This document shows positions 22,366 through 30,093 of a DNA stretch of 64,000 nt, piece after piece. Source of the DNA: VAYN01 sp964540905 (GTDB taxonomy: Bacteria; Actinomycetota; Thermoleophilia; Solirubrobacterales; 70-9). Position 1 is the stretch's first letter. The number at the start of each line of letters is the position of its first letter. Location of the stretch: the NCBI GenBank assembly GCA_964540905.1, contig CAZIOS010000011.1:1-64000 (forward strand). Direction: 5' to 3'. Below the pieces are notes generated by a model. That model did not search any database. It had not been told where the DNA came from and saw nothing but the letters and a program-made list of their open reading frames with translations. The position numbers and the translations under genes were made by a program.

Positions 22366-22752
22366 ATGCTCGACCACGTCGGCATCGAGGTCAGCGACTT
22401 CGAGCGCAGCAGGGCCTTCTACGAGGCGGCGCTGGCGCCGCTCGGGATCGGCTTCGTGATGGAACCGGTCCCGGCCTCGGCCGGTTTCGGCAGCGAGGTC
22501 GGGGGCGTGACGAAGCCTTACTTCTGGGTCGGCTCCCGGGGCCGCCCGGTCGTCAACGGCGCCCACCTCGCCTTCGCCGCCCCCGGCCGCGACGCGGTCG
22601 ACGCCTTCCACGCCGCCGCCCTCGTCGCCGGCGGCCGCGACAACGGCGCCCCCGGCCCGCGCCCGCTCTACCACCCCCACTACTACGGCGCCTTCGTCCT
22701 CGACCCCGACGGCAACAACGTCGAGGCCGTCTGCCACCGCCCGCCCGACTGA
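22366..22752 (+). CDS. VOC (glyoxalase) family protein
   Basis: A 128-residue VOC protein: MLDHVGIEVSDFERSRAFYE at the start, AHLAFAAPGRDAVDAFHAAAL in the middle, and YYGAFVLDPDGNNVEAVCH at the end. The metal-ligand pattern is His4, His68-type and Glu near the C-terminus. Divergent from the F420-type gene with a 33-bp gap. Substrate unknown. Confidence 0.82.
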   Translation: MLDHVGIEVSDFERSRAFYEAALAPLGIGFVMEPVPASAGFGSEVGGVTKPYFWVGSRGRPVVNGAHLAFAAPGRDAVDAFHAAALVAGGRDNGAPGPRPLYHPHYYGAFVLDPDGNNVEAVCHRPPD

Positions 22753-22842
22753 GCTCCGGCGAGGGGGAGAGATCGGCGTCTCGGCGGACTTGGCCGCCCG
22801 ATGGCCGTCACCACCGTTAGACCATTGGGTACCATATGGCCG

Positions 22843-23103
22843 GTGTCCCGCACCCAGACCCTGGTCCAGCTGACCGACGCGCTGCTGCGCCGCCTCGACG
22901 AGCGCGCCGCCCGTGAGGGCCGCTCCCGCTCGGCGCTGATCCGCGATGCGATCGAGGCCTACCTCCACGACGAGGCCAAGGCCCGGATCGACCGGGAAAT
23001 CATCGAAGGCTACGAACGGATTCCGGAGACCGAGGAGGAGCTGCGACAAGCCGAAGCAAATGCCCGCCGGATGGTCGAAGAAGAGCCGGACTGGCCTTGG
23101 TGA
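22843..23103 (+). CDS. Ribbon-helix-helix antitoxin
   Basis: An 86-residue CopG/RHH-type protein. The N-terminal strand TQTLVQLTDALLRRLDERA is followed by the EGRSRSALIRDAIEAYL helix pair, and then an acidic tail (EETEEELRQAEANARRMVEEEPDWPW region) that would cover the toxin. GTG at 22843 chosen; a more upstream ATG adds 14 residues unlike the family. The upstream sequence TTGGGTACCATATGG at 22826-22840 holds short inverted repeats, a likely autoregulatory site. Overlaps the MazF gene by 4 bp. Confidence 0.8.
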   Translation: MSRTQTLVQLTDALLRRLDERAAREGRSRSALIRDAIEAYLHDEAKARIDREIIEGYERIPETEEELRQAEANARRMVEEEPDWPW

Positions 23104-23411
23104 CCCGCGGCGACATCTGCTGGACCGAGTTGCCCAGCGCCGGGCGGCGACCGGTGCTGGTCCTCACTCGGCGCGAGGCGATCCCGGTCCTCGAGCGGGT
23201 CACCGTCGCGCCCCTGACGCGGACCATCCGCGAGATCCCGACCGAGGTCCGGCTCGGCTCTGAGGATGGCCTGCCGGAAGAATGTGTCGCCAATTTCGAC
23301 AACTTGGAGAACGTCTCTCGGGCGCTGCTCGGGGATCCGATCGCCACCCTCTCCGGCCCTCGCATGCACGAGGTCTGCCGCGCCCTGGCGATCGCCACCG
23401 GCTGCGACTGA
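23100..23411 (+). CDS. PemK/MazF-family toxin (mRNA interferase)
   Basis: A 103-residue toxin with the family start RGDICWTELPSAGRRPVLVLTR and the middle LERVTVAPLTRTIREIPTEV. The NFDNLENVSRALLG segment matches the conserved strand-helix before the final helix. The GTG overlaps the antitoxin stop (GTGA), the usual coupling of type II toxin-antitoxin pairs. Ends 11 bp from the stop of the converging vapC. Confidence 0.85.
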   Translation: MTRGDICWTELPSAGRRPVLVLTRREAIPVLERVTVAPLTRTIREIPTEVRLGSEDGLPEECVANFDNLENVSRALLGDPIATLSGPRMHEVCRALAIATGCD

Positions 23412-23421
23412 CGGCTCGGTT

Positions 23422-23811
23422 CTACTCGCGGCGCAAGGTCACGCCGGGGAGATCCGAAAAGCCATCGAGGTCAGCGCTGACGACTTCCCGCTCGCGGGCC
23501 CGGGCGGTGGCGGCGATGATCAGGTCGTGGGCGCCACGGGGCCTGCCGCTGCGGCGGGTGTGGGCGAGCAGCGCCGCGTGAGCCGCGGCCACGTCGAGGT
23601 CGTAGTCCTCCACCGAGATCGCATCCAGAATCGCCTCGACGAACTCTCGTCGCGCCGGGCGCCGCTTCTCCGCGGCCAGCTCGACGCCGACGAGCAGCTC
23701 GGTCGCGGTGACGGTCGCCACCGCGACATCGTCTTCGTCGCCGATTGCGCTCTCGAGCGCGTCGAAGCCCTCGCGCTCGGCGCTGACGAGGAGGGAGGTG
23801 TCGAGGATCAG
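23422..23811 (-). CDS. PIN-domain toxin (VapC-type), CTG start
   Basis: A 129-residue PIN-domain RNase. In frame upstream of the first ordinary start (GTG, 23721) lies LILDTSLLVSAEREG, the catalytic first strand that every VapC needs. Also present are TELLVGVELA (Glu of the site), GAHDLIIAATARA and VVSADLDGFSDLPGV (Asp residues). No ATG, GTG or TTG precedes LILDTS. The CTG at 23809-23811 overlaps the antitoxin TGA by 4 bases, the same layout as ATGA couplings, and would give MILDTS, the standard VapC N-terminus. The short version would be dead. Confidence 0.8.
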   Translation of the reverse strand: MILDTSLLVSAEREGFDALESAIGDEDDVAVATVTATELLVGVELAAEKRRPARREFVEAILDAISVEDYDLDVAAAHAALLAHTRRSGRPRGAHDLIIAATARAREREVVSADLDGFSDLPGVTLRRE

Positions 23812-24059
23812 CCGCGCCAGGGATCGGTCCCCGGGCCGACGGCCTGGCGCAGCTCCCGCAGCTCACCGGCCCAGGCTGGGTCGGGGCGATGCTCGCGCAG
23901 GGTTTCCTTCAACGCCAGGCCGGTCCCGGCCGCGGCCGGGCCGATCCGCGCGATCGCGCGCCCATGGCGGACGACGACGAAGGTCTCGCCGTCGGCCTCG
24001 ACGCTGTCGAGGACATCGGAGAACCGGCGCGCGGCGTCGGTGGCACTGAGCTGCTTCAC
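23808..24059 (-). CDS. Phd/YefM-family antitoxin
   Basis: An 83-residue protein: MKQLSATDAARRFSDVLDSVEADGETFVVVRHGRAIARI is the Phd/YefM DNA-binding domain. The C-terminal part (LKETLREHRPDPAWAGELRELR) would bind the toxin. GTG start at 24059, right beside a palindromic operator. First gene of the Phd-VapC pair. Confidence 0.85.
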   Translation of the reverse strand: MKQLSATDAARRFSDVLDSVEADGETFVVVRHGRAIARIGPAAAGTGLALKETLREHRPDPAWAGELRELRQAVGPGTDPWRG

Positions 24060-24061
24060 AA

Positions 24062-24078
24062 AATCAGATTATCGGATT
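24062..24078. promoter_or_regulatory. Operator-promoter of the Phd-VapC pair
   Basis: AATCAGATTATCGGATT: 8-bp arms with one mismatch around a single base. On the minus strand it contains GATAAT, a good -10 box, 3 bp before the antitoxin start. This suggests antitoxin-mediated autorepression of a near-leaderless transcript. Confidence 0.55.
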
Positions 24079-24088
24079 ACAGGTCTGG

Positions 24089-24565
24089 TCAGCCCAGCGG
24101 CCGGTACTCGCCGCCGTGGAAGACGAGCGGGTCGCCGGCGCCGGTCGCCAGCTCGCGGACCTCGCCGGTGACGATCACGTGGTCGCCGGCGGCGAGGACG
24201 TCGCGCAGGTCGCAGGCCAGCCAGAGCAGGGCGCCGTCGATCGCGGGGACGCCGTCGCGGTCGCTCCAGGCGACCCCGGCCCACTTCTCCGCCACCGGCG
24301 CCTTGGTCGCGAAGGCGCGGGCGATCGGCTCCTGGCCGGCGTGCAGGACGCTGACGCCGAAGCGGTCGGCGGCCTGGACCGCGAGCAGGGTGCGGGAGCC
24401 GCGGTCGAGGCAGGCGAGCATCAGCATCGGCTCGATCGAGAGCGAGCAGACGGCGTTGGCGGTCGCCCCCGCCGGGCCCTCGGGGCCGCTGGCGGCGACG
24501 ATCGTCACCCCGGTCGGCAGGGCCGACAGCGCGGCGCGGAATCGGTCTGGGTCGGGTGCGGGCAT
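24089..24565 (-). CDS. Flavin reductase-like FMN-binding protein
   Basis: A 158-residue split-barrel flavin reductase. It begins DRFRAALSALPTGVTIVAASGPEGPAGATANAVCSLSIEPMLML and continues RFGVSVLHAGQEPIARAFA and GDHVIVTGEVREL, the standard pattern of NAD(P)H:FMN oxidoreductase partners of two-component monooxygenases. Ends GDPLVFHGGEYRPLG as usual. ATG at 24565 chosen; the upstream frame has no family similarity. No monooxygenase partner nearby. Divergent from the cytochrome c gene. Confidence 0.85.
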   Translation of the reverse strand: MPAPDPDRFRAALSALPTGVTIVAASGPEGPAGATANAVCSLSIEPMLMLACLDRGSRTLLAVQAADRFGVSVLHAGQEPIARAFATKAPVAEKWAGVAWSDRDGVPAIDGALLWLACDLRDVLAAGDHVIVTGEVRELATGAGDPLVFHGGEYRPLG

Positions 24566-24595
24566 CGTCAGCAGGGCGGGATCGCCGCCAGACAA

Positions 24596-24601
24596 TATGA
24601 T
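24596..24601 (+). promoter_or_regulatory. Candidate -10 box of the cytochrome c gene
   Basis: TATGAT (5 of 6 to TATAAT) nine bases ahead of the GTG start, with no Shine-Dalgarno in between. Fits a leaderless transcript. Confidence 0.3.
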
Positions 24602-24610
24602 GCGCGCCGC

Positions 24611-25009
24611 GTGCGTCCCGCACTTCTCATAGCAATGGCCGTCGCCGCCGCCCTCGGCCTGGCCGCCTGCGGCTACGGCTCCGAAGGCGTCGCGCTCTCC
24701 AAGAGCGACCCCAACTACGAAGGGGCGTCGCTGTTCGCCACCCACTGCTCCGGCTGCCACACGCTCAGCGCCGCCGGCACCCAGGGCAGCGGCAATCGCG
24801 GCGAGCGCACGCAGGGTCCGAACCTGAATCAGCGAACCGAGACCTATGAAGACGCTCTCTTCGCGATCCAGAACGGCGGTTTCTCCGGCGCGATCATGCC
24901 CCAGAACATCGTCGTCGGCAAGGAAGCCGAAGCGGTGGCGCGCTTCGTCGCCAAGTACGCCGGCGAAGACGCGGAATCCTCGCCGCGCCCCGGCCAGACC
25001 TCGCCCTAG
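24611..25009 (+). CDS. Cytochrome c class I lipoprotein
   Basis: 132 residues. MRPALLIAMAVAAALGLAACGYG is a lipoprotein signal peptide with lipobox LAAC. The mature domain has the haem motif CSGCH (about residue 46) and the distal Met in GAIMPQN, followed by the final helix EAVARFVAKYAG. Outer-face membrane-anchored electron carrier, plausibly between a quinol oxidase module and a terminal oxidase, neither of which is in the window. GTG at 24611 chosen because it opens the full signal peptide. serS starts 12 bp downstream. Confidence 0.85.
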   Translation: MRPALLIAMAVAAALGLAACGYGSEGVALSKSDPNYEGASLFATHCSGCHTLSAAGTQGSGNRGERTQGPNLNQRTETYEDALFAIQNGGFSGAIMPQNIVVGKEAEAVARFVAKYAGEDAESSPRPGQTSP

Positions 25010-25021
25010 CAGGGGCTGGCG

Positions 25022-26293
25022 ATGCTGGACCTGAAGCTGATCCGCTCCGACCCCGAGCGGGTCAAGGCGGCGCTTGGGCGCCGCGGCGCCGGCGCCGGCG
25101 TCGAGGAGCTGCTGGGGCTCGATGCCCGCCGCCGCGAGCTGCTGCCGCAGCTCGAGAACGCCCAGGCCGAGCGCCGGACCCTCTCCAAGCGGATCGGCGA
25201 GGCCAAGCAGAAGGGCGAGGACGCCGAGGAGCTGATCGCGACCGTGCAGGGCCTGAAGGAGCGGATCGAGGCCGGCAAGGAGGAGCTGGAGAAGGTGGAC
25301 CTCGAGCTTGGGAAGCTCGCCCTCGCCCTCCCCAACCTGCCCGACCCCGACGCTCCCGACGGGATGACCGAGGAGGACGCGGTCGTCGTCCGCACGGTCG
25401 GCGCCCCGACCGAGTTCGACTTCGAGCCCCGCGACCACCTCGAGCTCGGCACCGAGCTGGGGCTGATCGACATGGAGGCGGCGGCGCGGCTCTCCGGCTC
25501 CCGCTTCGCCTACCTCAAGGGCGACCTGGTGATGCTGGAGCTGGCGCTGGTCCACTTCGCCCTCGACCTGGTCCGGGCCGAGGGCCACGAGCCGGTGGTG
25601 CCGCCGGTGCTGGTCCGCGAAGCGGCGCTGGAGGGCACCGGCCTGTTGCCCGGCGACCGCGACCAGATCTACGAGGTGCCGAAGGACGAGCTGTTCCTGA
25701 CCGGCACCTCGGAGGTGGCGCTGGCCGGCCTGCACGCCGGCGAGATCCTCGACGCCGCGGCGCTGCCGCGGCGCTACTCCGGCTTCTCCACCTGCTTCCG
25801 CCGCGAGGCCGGCGCCGCCGGCCGCGACACCCGCGGCATCTTCCGCGTCCACCAGTTCGACAAGGTCGAGATGTTCTCGTTCGTCGCGCCGGAGGAGTCG
25901 GCGGCCGAGCACGAGCGGCTGCTGGCGATCGAGGAGCGGATCCTCGGCGAGCTCGAGCTCCCCTACCGGGTCGTCAACGTCGCCGCCGGCGACCTCGGCG
26001 CCCCGGCGGCGAAGAAGTACGACTGCGAGGCCTGGATCCCCAGCCAGGGCCGCTACCGCGAGCTCACCTCCTGCTCCAACACCACCGACTACCAGGCACG
26101 CCGCCTTGGCTGTCGCTACCGGCCGGGGGAGGGCGAGGCGCCGCTCGCGGTCCACACCCTGAACGGGACCGCGGTGGCGGTGGGACGGACGATCATCGCC
26201 CTGATCGAGAACCGCCAGGAGCGGGATGGCGGATTCACGCTACCTAATATTTTGCATCGATACGGCTGTCCTGACAGAATCGCGCCGGAATGA
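25022..26293 (+). CDS. serS: Seryl-tRNA synthetase
   Basis: 423 residues, class II synthetase. The N-terminal long coiled-coil arm (about residues 30-100, AQAERRTLSKRIGEAKQKGEDAEELI) binds the tRNA-Ser long arm. The catalytic core shows TGTSEVAL (motif with serine specificity), motif 2 FRREAGAAGRDTRGIFRVHQFDKVE, and motif 3 LNGTAVAVGRTIIALIENRQ. The C-terminus is of normal length. ATG at 25022. Confidence 0.97.
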   Translation: MLDLKLIRSDPERVKAALGRRGAGAGVEELLGLDARRRELLPQLENAQAERRTLSKRIGEAKQKGEDAEELIATVQGLKERIEAGKEELEKVDLELGKLALALPNLPDPDAPDGMTEEDAVVVRTVGAPTEFDFEPRDHLELGTELGLIDMEAAARLSGSRFAYLKGDLVMLELALVHFALDLVRAEGHEPVVPPVLVREAALEGTGLLPGDRDQIYEVPKDELFLTGTSEVALAGLHAGEILDAAALPRRYSGFSTCFRREAGAAGRDTRGIFRVHQFDKVEMFSFVAPEESAAEHERLLAIEERILGELELPYRVVNVAAGDLGAPAAKKYDCEAWIPSQGRYRELTSCSNTTDYQARRLGCRYRPGEGEAPLAVHTLNGTAVAVGRTIIALIENRQERDGGFTLPNILHRYGCPDRIAPE

Positions 26294-26312
26294 GCGCCGA
26301 TCGAGCAAGGTC

Positions 26313-26963
26313 ATGAACGCCAATGTGCGCGATGCCAAGCGCGTCGTCCTCTGCGACGACCACGAGATCGTCCGCGAGGCGATCAAGGGGCGGATGCTCA
26401 ACTCGAGCGTCGTCGAGATCGTCGGCGAGGCGGGCAACGGGCGCGACGTCGTCGACGTCGTCAAGGAGCTCGAGCCCGACGTCCTGATCATCGACGTCGA
26501 GCTGCCCAAGCGCGACGGGATCGAGGCGACCAAGGAGGTGCTGAAGGCGCGGCCGCGGACCAAGGTGATCATCTTCACCGCCCATGCCCAGCCCGACCTG
26601 TTGGCGCTGGCGCTGCGGGCCGGCGCCTCCGGCTACGTGCTGAAGTCGGCCCCGGCGGAGGACATCGCCCGGGCGGTCAAAGCGGTGACCGGCGGCGGCA
26701 CCTTCCTCGGCGGCGACTTCGCCGGTGGCAAGCCCTCGGAGGTCGAGAAACTGCTCGACCTCTCGCCGCGCGAGCGCCAGATCCTCGAGCTGCTGGCCGA
26801 GGGGCTGCGGGTCAAAGAGATCGCCGAGCGGCTGGGACTGAGCCCGGCGACCGTCCACACCCACGTCCGCAACGCGATCGCCAAGCTCGAGGTCGACACC
26901 CGAACCGAGGCGGTCGCGCTGGCGGTCAAGTTCAGCTATCTGGGTGCTGGGGGGAACGCTTGA
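26313..26963 (+). CDS. NarL/LuxR-family response regulator
   Basis: 216 residues. REC domain 1-125: acidic pair CDDHE, phospho-acceptor in VLIIDVELPKRDG, Thr in IIFTAHA, Lys in YVLKSAP. LuxR-type HTH 150-216: LSPRERQILELLAEGLRVKEIAERLGLSPATVHTHVRNAIAKL. ATG at 26313 chosen after AAGG and just 19 bp beyond serS. No sensor kinase adjacent. The last 32 bp overlap the convergent msrB. Confidence 0.92.
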   Translation: MNANVRDAKRVVLCDDHEIVREAIKGRMLNSSVVEIVGEAGNGRDVVDVVKELEPDVLIIDVELPKRDGIEATKEVLKARPRTKVIIFTAHAQPDLLALALRAGASGYVLKSAPAEDIARAVKAVTGGGTFLGGDFAGGKPSEVEKLLDLSPRERQILELLAEGLRVKEIAERLGLSPATVHTHVRNAIAKLEVDTRTEAVALAVKFSYLGAGGNA

Positions 26964-27345
26964 ACTCCAGCGCGCAGCCGTTGATGCAGTAGCGCTGGCC
27001 GTTCGGGCCCGGGCCGTCGTCGAAGACGTGGCCGAGGTGGGCGTCGCAGTGCTTGCAGACGACCTCGGTCCGCCGCATGAAGAGGCTGTTGTCGGGCCGC
27101 AGCTCGACGTGCTCGAGGTTGGCGGGCTCGGTGAAGCTGGGCCAGCCGGTGCCGGAGTCGAACTTGGTGTCGGAGGAGAACAGCTCGGTGCCGCAACCGA
27201 CGCAGCGGTACATGCCCTCGCCCTTCTCGTCGACGTAGGGGCCGGTGAAGGCGCGCTCGGTGCCGCCCTTGCGGGTCACCTCGAACTGCTCCGGGGTCAG
27301 CTGCTGGCGCCACTCCTGCTCTGACTTCTCGATCTTCGTCGCCAT
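26932..27345 (-). CDS. msrB: Peptide methionine-R-sulfoxide reductase
   Basis: 137 residues; reduces Met-R-sulfoxide in proteins. Two zinc-binding CxxC pairs are visible (CVGC and CKHC), SGTGWPSFTEP contains the substrate Trp, and the catalytic Cys is in GQRYCINGCALEF. ATG at 27345 follows GGAGAAAG. Its 3' end overlaps the response regulator by 32 bp tail-to-tail. Confidence 0.95.
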   Translation of the reverse strand: MATKIEKSEQEWRQQLTPEQFEVTRKGGTERAFTGPYVDEKGEGMYRCVGCGTELFSSDTKFDSGTGWPSFTEPANLEHVELRPDNSLFMRRTEVVCKHCDAHLGHVFDDGPGPNGQRYCINGCALEFKRSPQHPDS

Positions 27346-27466
27346 CTTTCTCCTTTCGGTCTCTGCAGCCAGGGTACGCCCTCGGTCTTACGAGTCTGTG
27401 ACGCCCGGCGCCCGGGCGGCCGCCGCGACGCCGCTGGCTCAAGCGACCGCCCGAGACTGGCGACAG

Positions 27467-28039
27467 ATGAGGGTGCTTCGCAAGATTCCTTTCACCCTCC
27501 CACTGGTCCTGTCGCTTTCGCTGCTGCTGGTGGCCGCCGGCTGTGCCGGTGTCGCCAGCGCCGCTCCGGTCGCGCGCCTGATAGCGCCCGCCGCCGTCTG
27601 TCCCGAAGTCGCCACCGACGCGCCCGCCGTGGAACAGGAGCGGGCGATGCTGTGCCTGACCAACTTCGCCCGCCGCGCCGCCGGCCTGCACGGGCTCGCC
27701 CTCGCCGCCGACCTCGAGCGCTCGGCCGTCCACAAGTCGGCCGACATCCTCCGCTGCGACAGTTTCAGCCACGAGGCCTGCGGCCGCGCCTTCACCTACT
27801 GGATGCAGCGACTCGGCTACCTCGACGCTGGCTGCTGGCGCGCCGGCGAGAACATCGCCTGGGGCAGCGGCCGCCTCGGCGGCGTCGGCTCGATCTTCCG
27901 CGCCTGGATGCACTCCCCCGGCCACCGCGAAAACATCCTCGGCCGCTACGCCCAGATCGGCATCGGCCTCGAGGTCGGCGGCCTCGACGGCTACGCCGGC
28001 GCCCACGTCTGGACCCAGGACTTCGGCTCGCACTGCTGA
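27467..28039 (+). CDS. Secreted CAP/SCP-domain protein
   Basis: 190 residues. N-terminal signal (LPLVLSLSLLLVAAG) with a Cys at about 26 that may be a weak lipobox, or signal peptidase I cleavage after ASAA. The mature part is a CAP domain: LTNFARRAAGLHGLALAADLERSAVHKSADI, DSFSHEACG, AGENIAWGSG, FRAWMHSPGHRENILG and AHVWTQDFGS with the usual His/Glu cavity residues. Several Cys suggest disulphides. Role unknown. Confidence 0.85.
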   Translation: MRVLRKIPFTLPLVLSLSLLLVAAGCAGVASAAPVARLIAPAAVCPEVATDAPAVEQERAMLCLTNFARRAAGLHGLALAADLERSAVHKSADILRCDSFSHEACGRAFTYWMQRLGYLDAGCWRAGENIAWGSGRLGGVGSIFRAWMHSPGHRENILGRYAQIGIGLEVGGLDGYAGAHVWTQDFGSHC

Positions 28040-28043
28040 CCCA

Positions 28044-28099
28044 GCGGACGTGTCTGACTTAAAGGGTGCAATAGACCCCGCCAAGTCAGACACCCCCGC
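28044..28099. repeat. Nested intergenic palindrome / terminator
   Basis: Perfect 11-bp arms GTGTCTGACTT (28050-28060) and AAGTCAGACAC (28083-28093), with GGGT/ACCC inside and AGCGG/CCGCT outside. Lies between the CAP gene and the thioesterase gene. Its architecture (stem in stem, ~40-55 bp) resembles the other palindromes but the sequence is unique in this window. Confidence 0.7.
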
Positions 28100-28117
28100 T
28101 CGGCCTAGGATGGCGGC

Positions 28118-28903
28118 GTGGCGGAGGCCTTTTACGAGAGCGACGGGGACCGCTACCTGGCGACTGAGCTGACGCGGGGGCCGTGGGATCCAGGCGCTCA
28201 GCACGCCGGGCCGCCGGCGGCGCTGCTCGGCCGCGAGATCGAGCTGCTGCCGGAGGCCGAGCTGTTCCAGGTGGGGCGGATCAGCTTCGAGATCCTGCGC
28301 TCGCTGCCGATCGCGCCGCTGCGGGTCGGCGCCCGCGTCGTCCGCCCCGGCCGCCGCGTGCAGCTGGTCGAGGCCGAGCTTCGCGACGAGGCCGGCGAGC
28401 CGCTGATGCGCGCCGCCGCCTGGCGGATTCGGATCGCCCCGGTCGAGCTGCCGCCACAGGCGCTTGCCCCGGCCGCGCCACCGCCCCCGCCCGAGCAGGG
28501 CCGGGAGGTCGGGTTCTTCCCGACCGGGCAGGCACTCGGCTACCACACGGCGATGGAGTGCCGCTTCGTCTCCGGCGGCTTCGTCGAGGTCGGCCCGGCG
28601 CTGGTCTGGCTGCGGATGCGCCAGCCCCTGGTCGACTCCGAGCCGCCCTCGCCGCTGCAGCGGACGCTGGTCGCCGCCGATGTCGGCAACGGGGTCAGCG
28701 CCACCCTCGACTACCGCCGCTACCTCTTCATCAACGTCGACCTCACCGTCCACCTCGAGCGGATGCCGGCGGGGGAGTGGGTCTGCGTCGACGCGGTGAC
28801 GCTGCCGCAGCCGCACGGGGTCGGCACCGCCGAGTCGGTCCTCTCCGACCGCGAGGGCCGGATCGGCCGCGCCCTGCAGACGCTGCTGGTCAGCGAGCGC
28901 TAG
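28118..28903 (+). CDS. Thioesterase-family protein (double hot-dog acyl-CoA thioesterase type)
   Basis: 261 residues with two hot-dog-like halves. First half: GPWDPGAQHAGPPAALLGREIE and FEILRSLPIAPLRVGARVVRPGRRVQLVEAEL. The second half has PLVDSEPPSPLQRTLVAADVGNG and FINVDLTVHLERMPAGEWVC. This is the pattern of TesB-like/4HBT_3 proteins. A Pro-rich linker sits about 130-140. GTG at 28118. The TAG stop shares a CTAG palindrome with the convergent MFS stop. Confidence 0.78.
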   Translation: MAEAFYESDGDRYLATELTRGPWDPGAQHAGPPAALLGREIELLPEAELFQVGRISFEILRSLPIAPLRVGARVVRPGRRVQLVEAELRDEAGEPLMRAAAWRIRIAPVELPPQALAPAAPPPPPEQGREVGFFPTGQALGYHTAMECRFVSGGFVEVGPALVWLRMRQPLVDSEPPSPLQRTLVAADVGNGVSATLDYRRYLFINVDLTVHLERMPAGEWVCVDAVTLPQPHGVGTAESVLSDREGRIGRALQTLLVSER

Positions 28904-30093
28904 TCCGTCCTGGGCGCGCGCGGCGCTCGGCCGGCGCCGCGGTGCAGCGTGGTCAGGATCAGCAGCGCCGAGCTGGCGGCGATCGCGGCGGCGAGGACGA
29001 AGGCGCCCTCGTAGTCGCTCAGCGCCGCCACCAGCCCGGCCAGCGGCGCGCCGAAGCCGACGCCGGCGTCGAAGAAGGCGGTGAAGGTCCCCATCGCGGC
29101 GCCGCGGGCGCCGGCGGAGACGCGGTCGACGGCGATCAGCATCAGCGCGGGGTTGAGCAGCGAGAACGCCGCCCCCATCGCCATCCCGCCGGCGAGCGCG
29201 ACCGGGAGGCTGTGGGCGAAGGCGATCGTCAGCAGCCCGGCCGCCTCGCCGAGGGTGGCGCCGATCGCCACCGGGGCGGCGCCGACCCGGTCCGGCAGGT
29301 CGCCGACGAGCAGCCGGGTGAGCACGATCATCGCCGCGAAGGCGGCGAAGACGGTGGCGCCATGGCCGACCCCGCGCGCTTCCAGGTGCAGGACGATGAA
29401 GGTGGCGACGGCGGCGTAGCCGACCGAGGCCAGCGCCACCGCCAGCCCCGGCCGCACCGCCTCCGGGGCGATCAGCGGGTGCGGTTCGGCGTGGGAGAGG
29501 GGCTCGAAGGGATCGGGCACGCGCGAGGCGACCAGCGCTCCCAGCAGCGGCATCGCCGCGGCGAAGATCCAGACCGCGCGGTAGCCGCTCGTTTCCAGCA
29601 GCAGCTCGCCGGCCAGCGGGCCGACGCTGAGCCCGCCCCAGACGGCGAGGCCGTAGAGGCCGAGCACGCGGCCGCGCCGGGCCGGCGGCGCCAGGTCGAC
29701 GATCCAGGCCGAGCCGGCGGTGTAGACCGAGCCCTCGCCAACGCCGAGCACCAGCCGGGCGACGATCAGGCCGGCGAGCCCGGCGCTCGGCAGATAGAGC
29801 AGGCCGCTGACGGCGAGCAGCAGGGCGCCGACCAGGACCGTCGGCTTGCGACCGCGGCGGTCGGCGAGGCGGCCGGCGACCGGGCGCAGCAGCAGGCCGG
29901 TGATCGCGTAGGCGCCGATCACGATCCCGACCGCGAGGTCGTTCTCGCCAAGCGGCCCGCGCACGTAGCGGGGCAGCACCGGCAGCACCGAGCCGACCGC
30001 GATCAGGCCGCAGAAGGTGACGAAGAAGATCCCGGCGAAGCTGCGGCCGGGCCGGTGGCGGGCCGGCCGCGCCGGCGCTCTCGCGGCGCTCAC
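28900..30093 (-). CDS. Major facilitator superfamily transporter
   Basis: 397 residues, about 12 helices. The MFS signature between helices 2 and 3 reads LADRRGRKP. Other segments: GSVLPVLPRYVRGPLGENDLAVG, LGEGSVYTAGSAW and the matching C-half loop DRVGAAP. GTG at 30093 overlaps the HAD gene stop (GTGA). Probably a drug-type exporter; the substrate cannot be assigned. Confidence 0.85.
   Translation of the reverse strand: MSAARAPARPARHRPGRSFAGIFFVTFCGLIAVGSVLPVLPRYVRGPLGENDLAVGIVIGAYAITGLLLRPVAGRLADRRGRKPTVLVGALLLAVSGLLYLPSAGLAGLIVARLVLGVGEGSVYTAGSAWIVDLAPPARRGRVLGLYGLAVWGGLSVGPLAGELLLETSGYRAVWIFAAAMPLLGALVASRVPDPFEPLSHAEPHPLIAPEAVRPGLAVALASVGYAAVATFIVLHLEARGVGHGATVFAAFAAMIVLTRLLVGDLPDRVGAAPVAIGATLGEAAGLLTIAFAHSLPVALAGGMAMGAAFSLLNPALMLIAVDRVSAGARGAAMGTFTAFFDAGVGFGAPLAGLVAALSDYEGAFVLAAAIAASSALLILTTLHRGAGRAPRAPRTD

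Noticed and set aside
23422..23721. VapC as a truncated or broken toxin starting at 23721
   Set aside because: The upstream frame is open and encodes the complete catalytic first strand; the CTGA overlap gives a full-length protein, so it is probably not a pseudogene.
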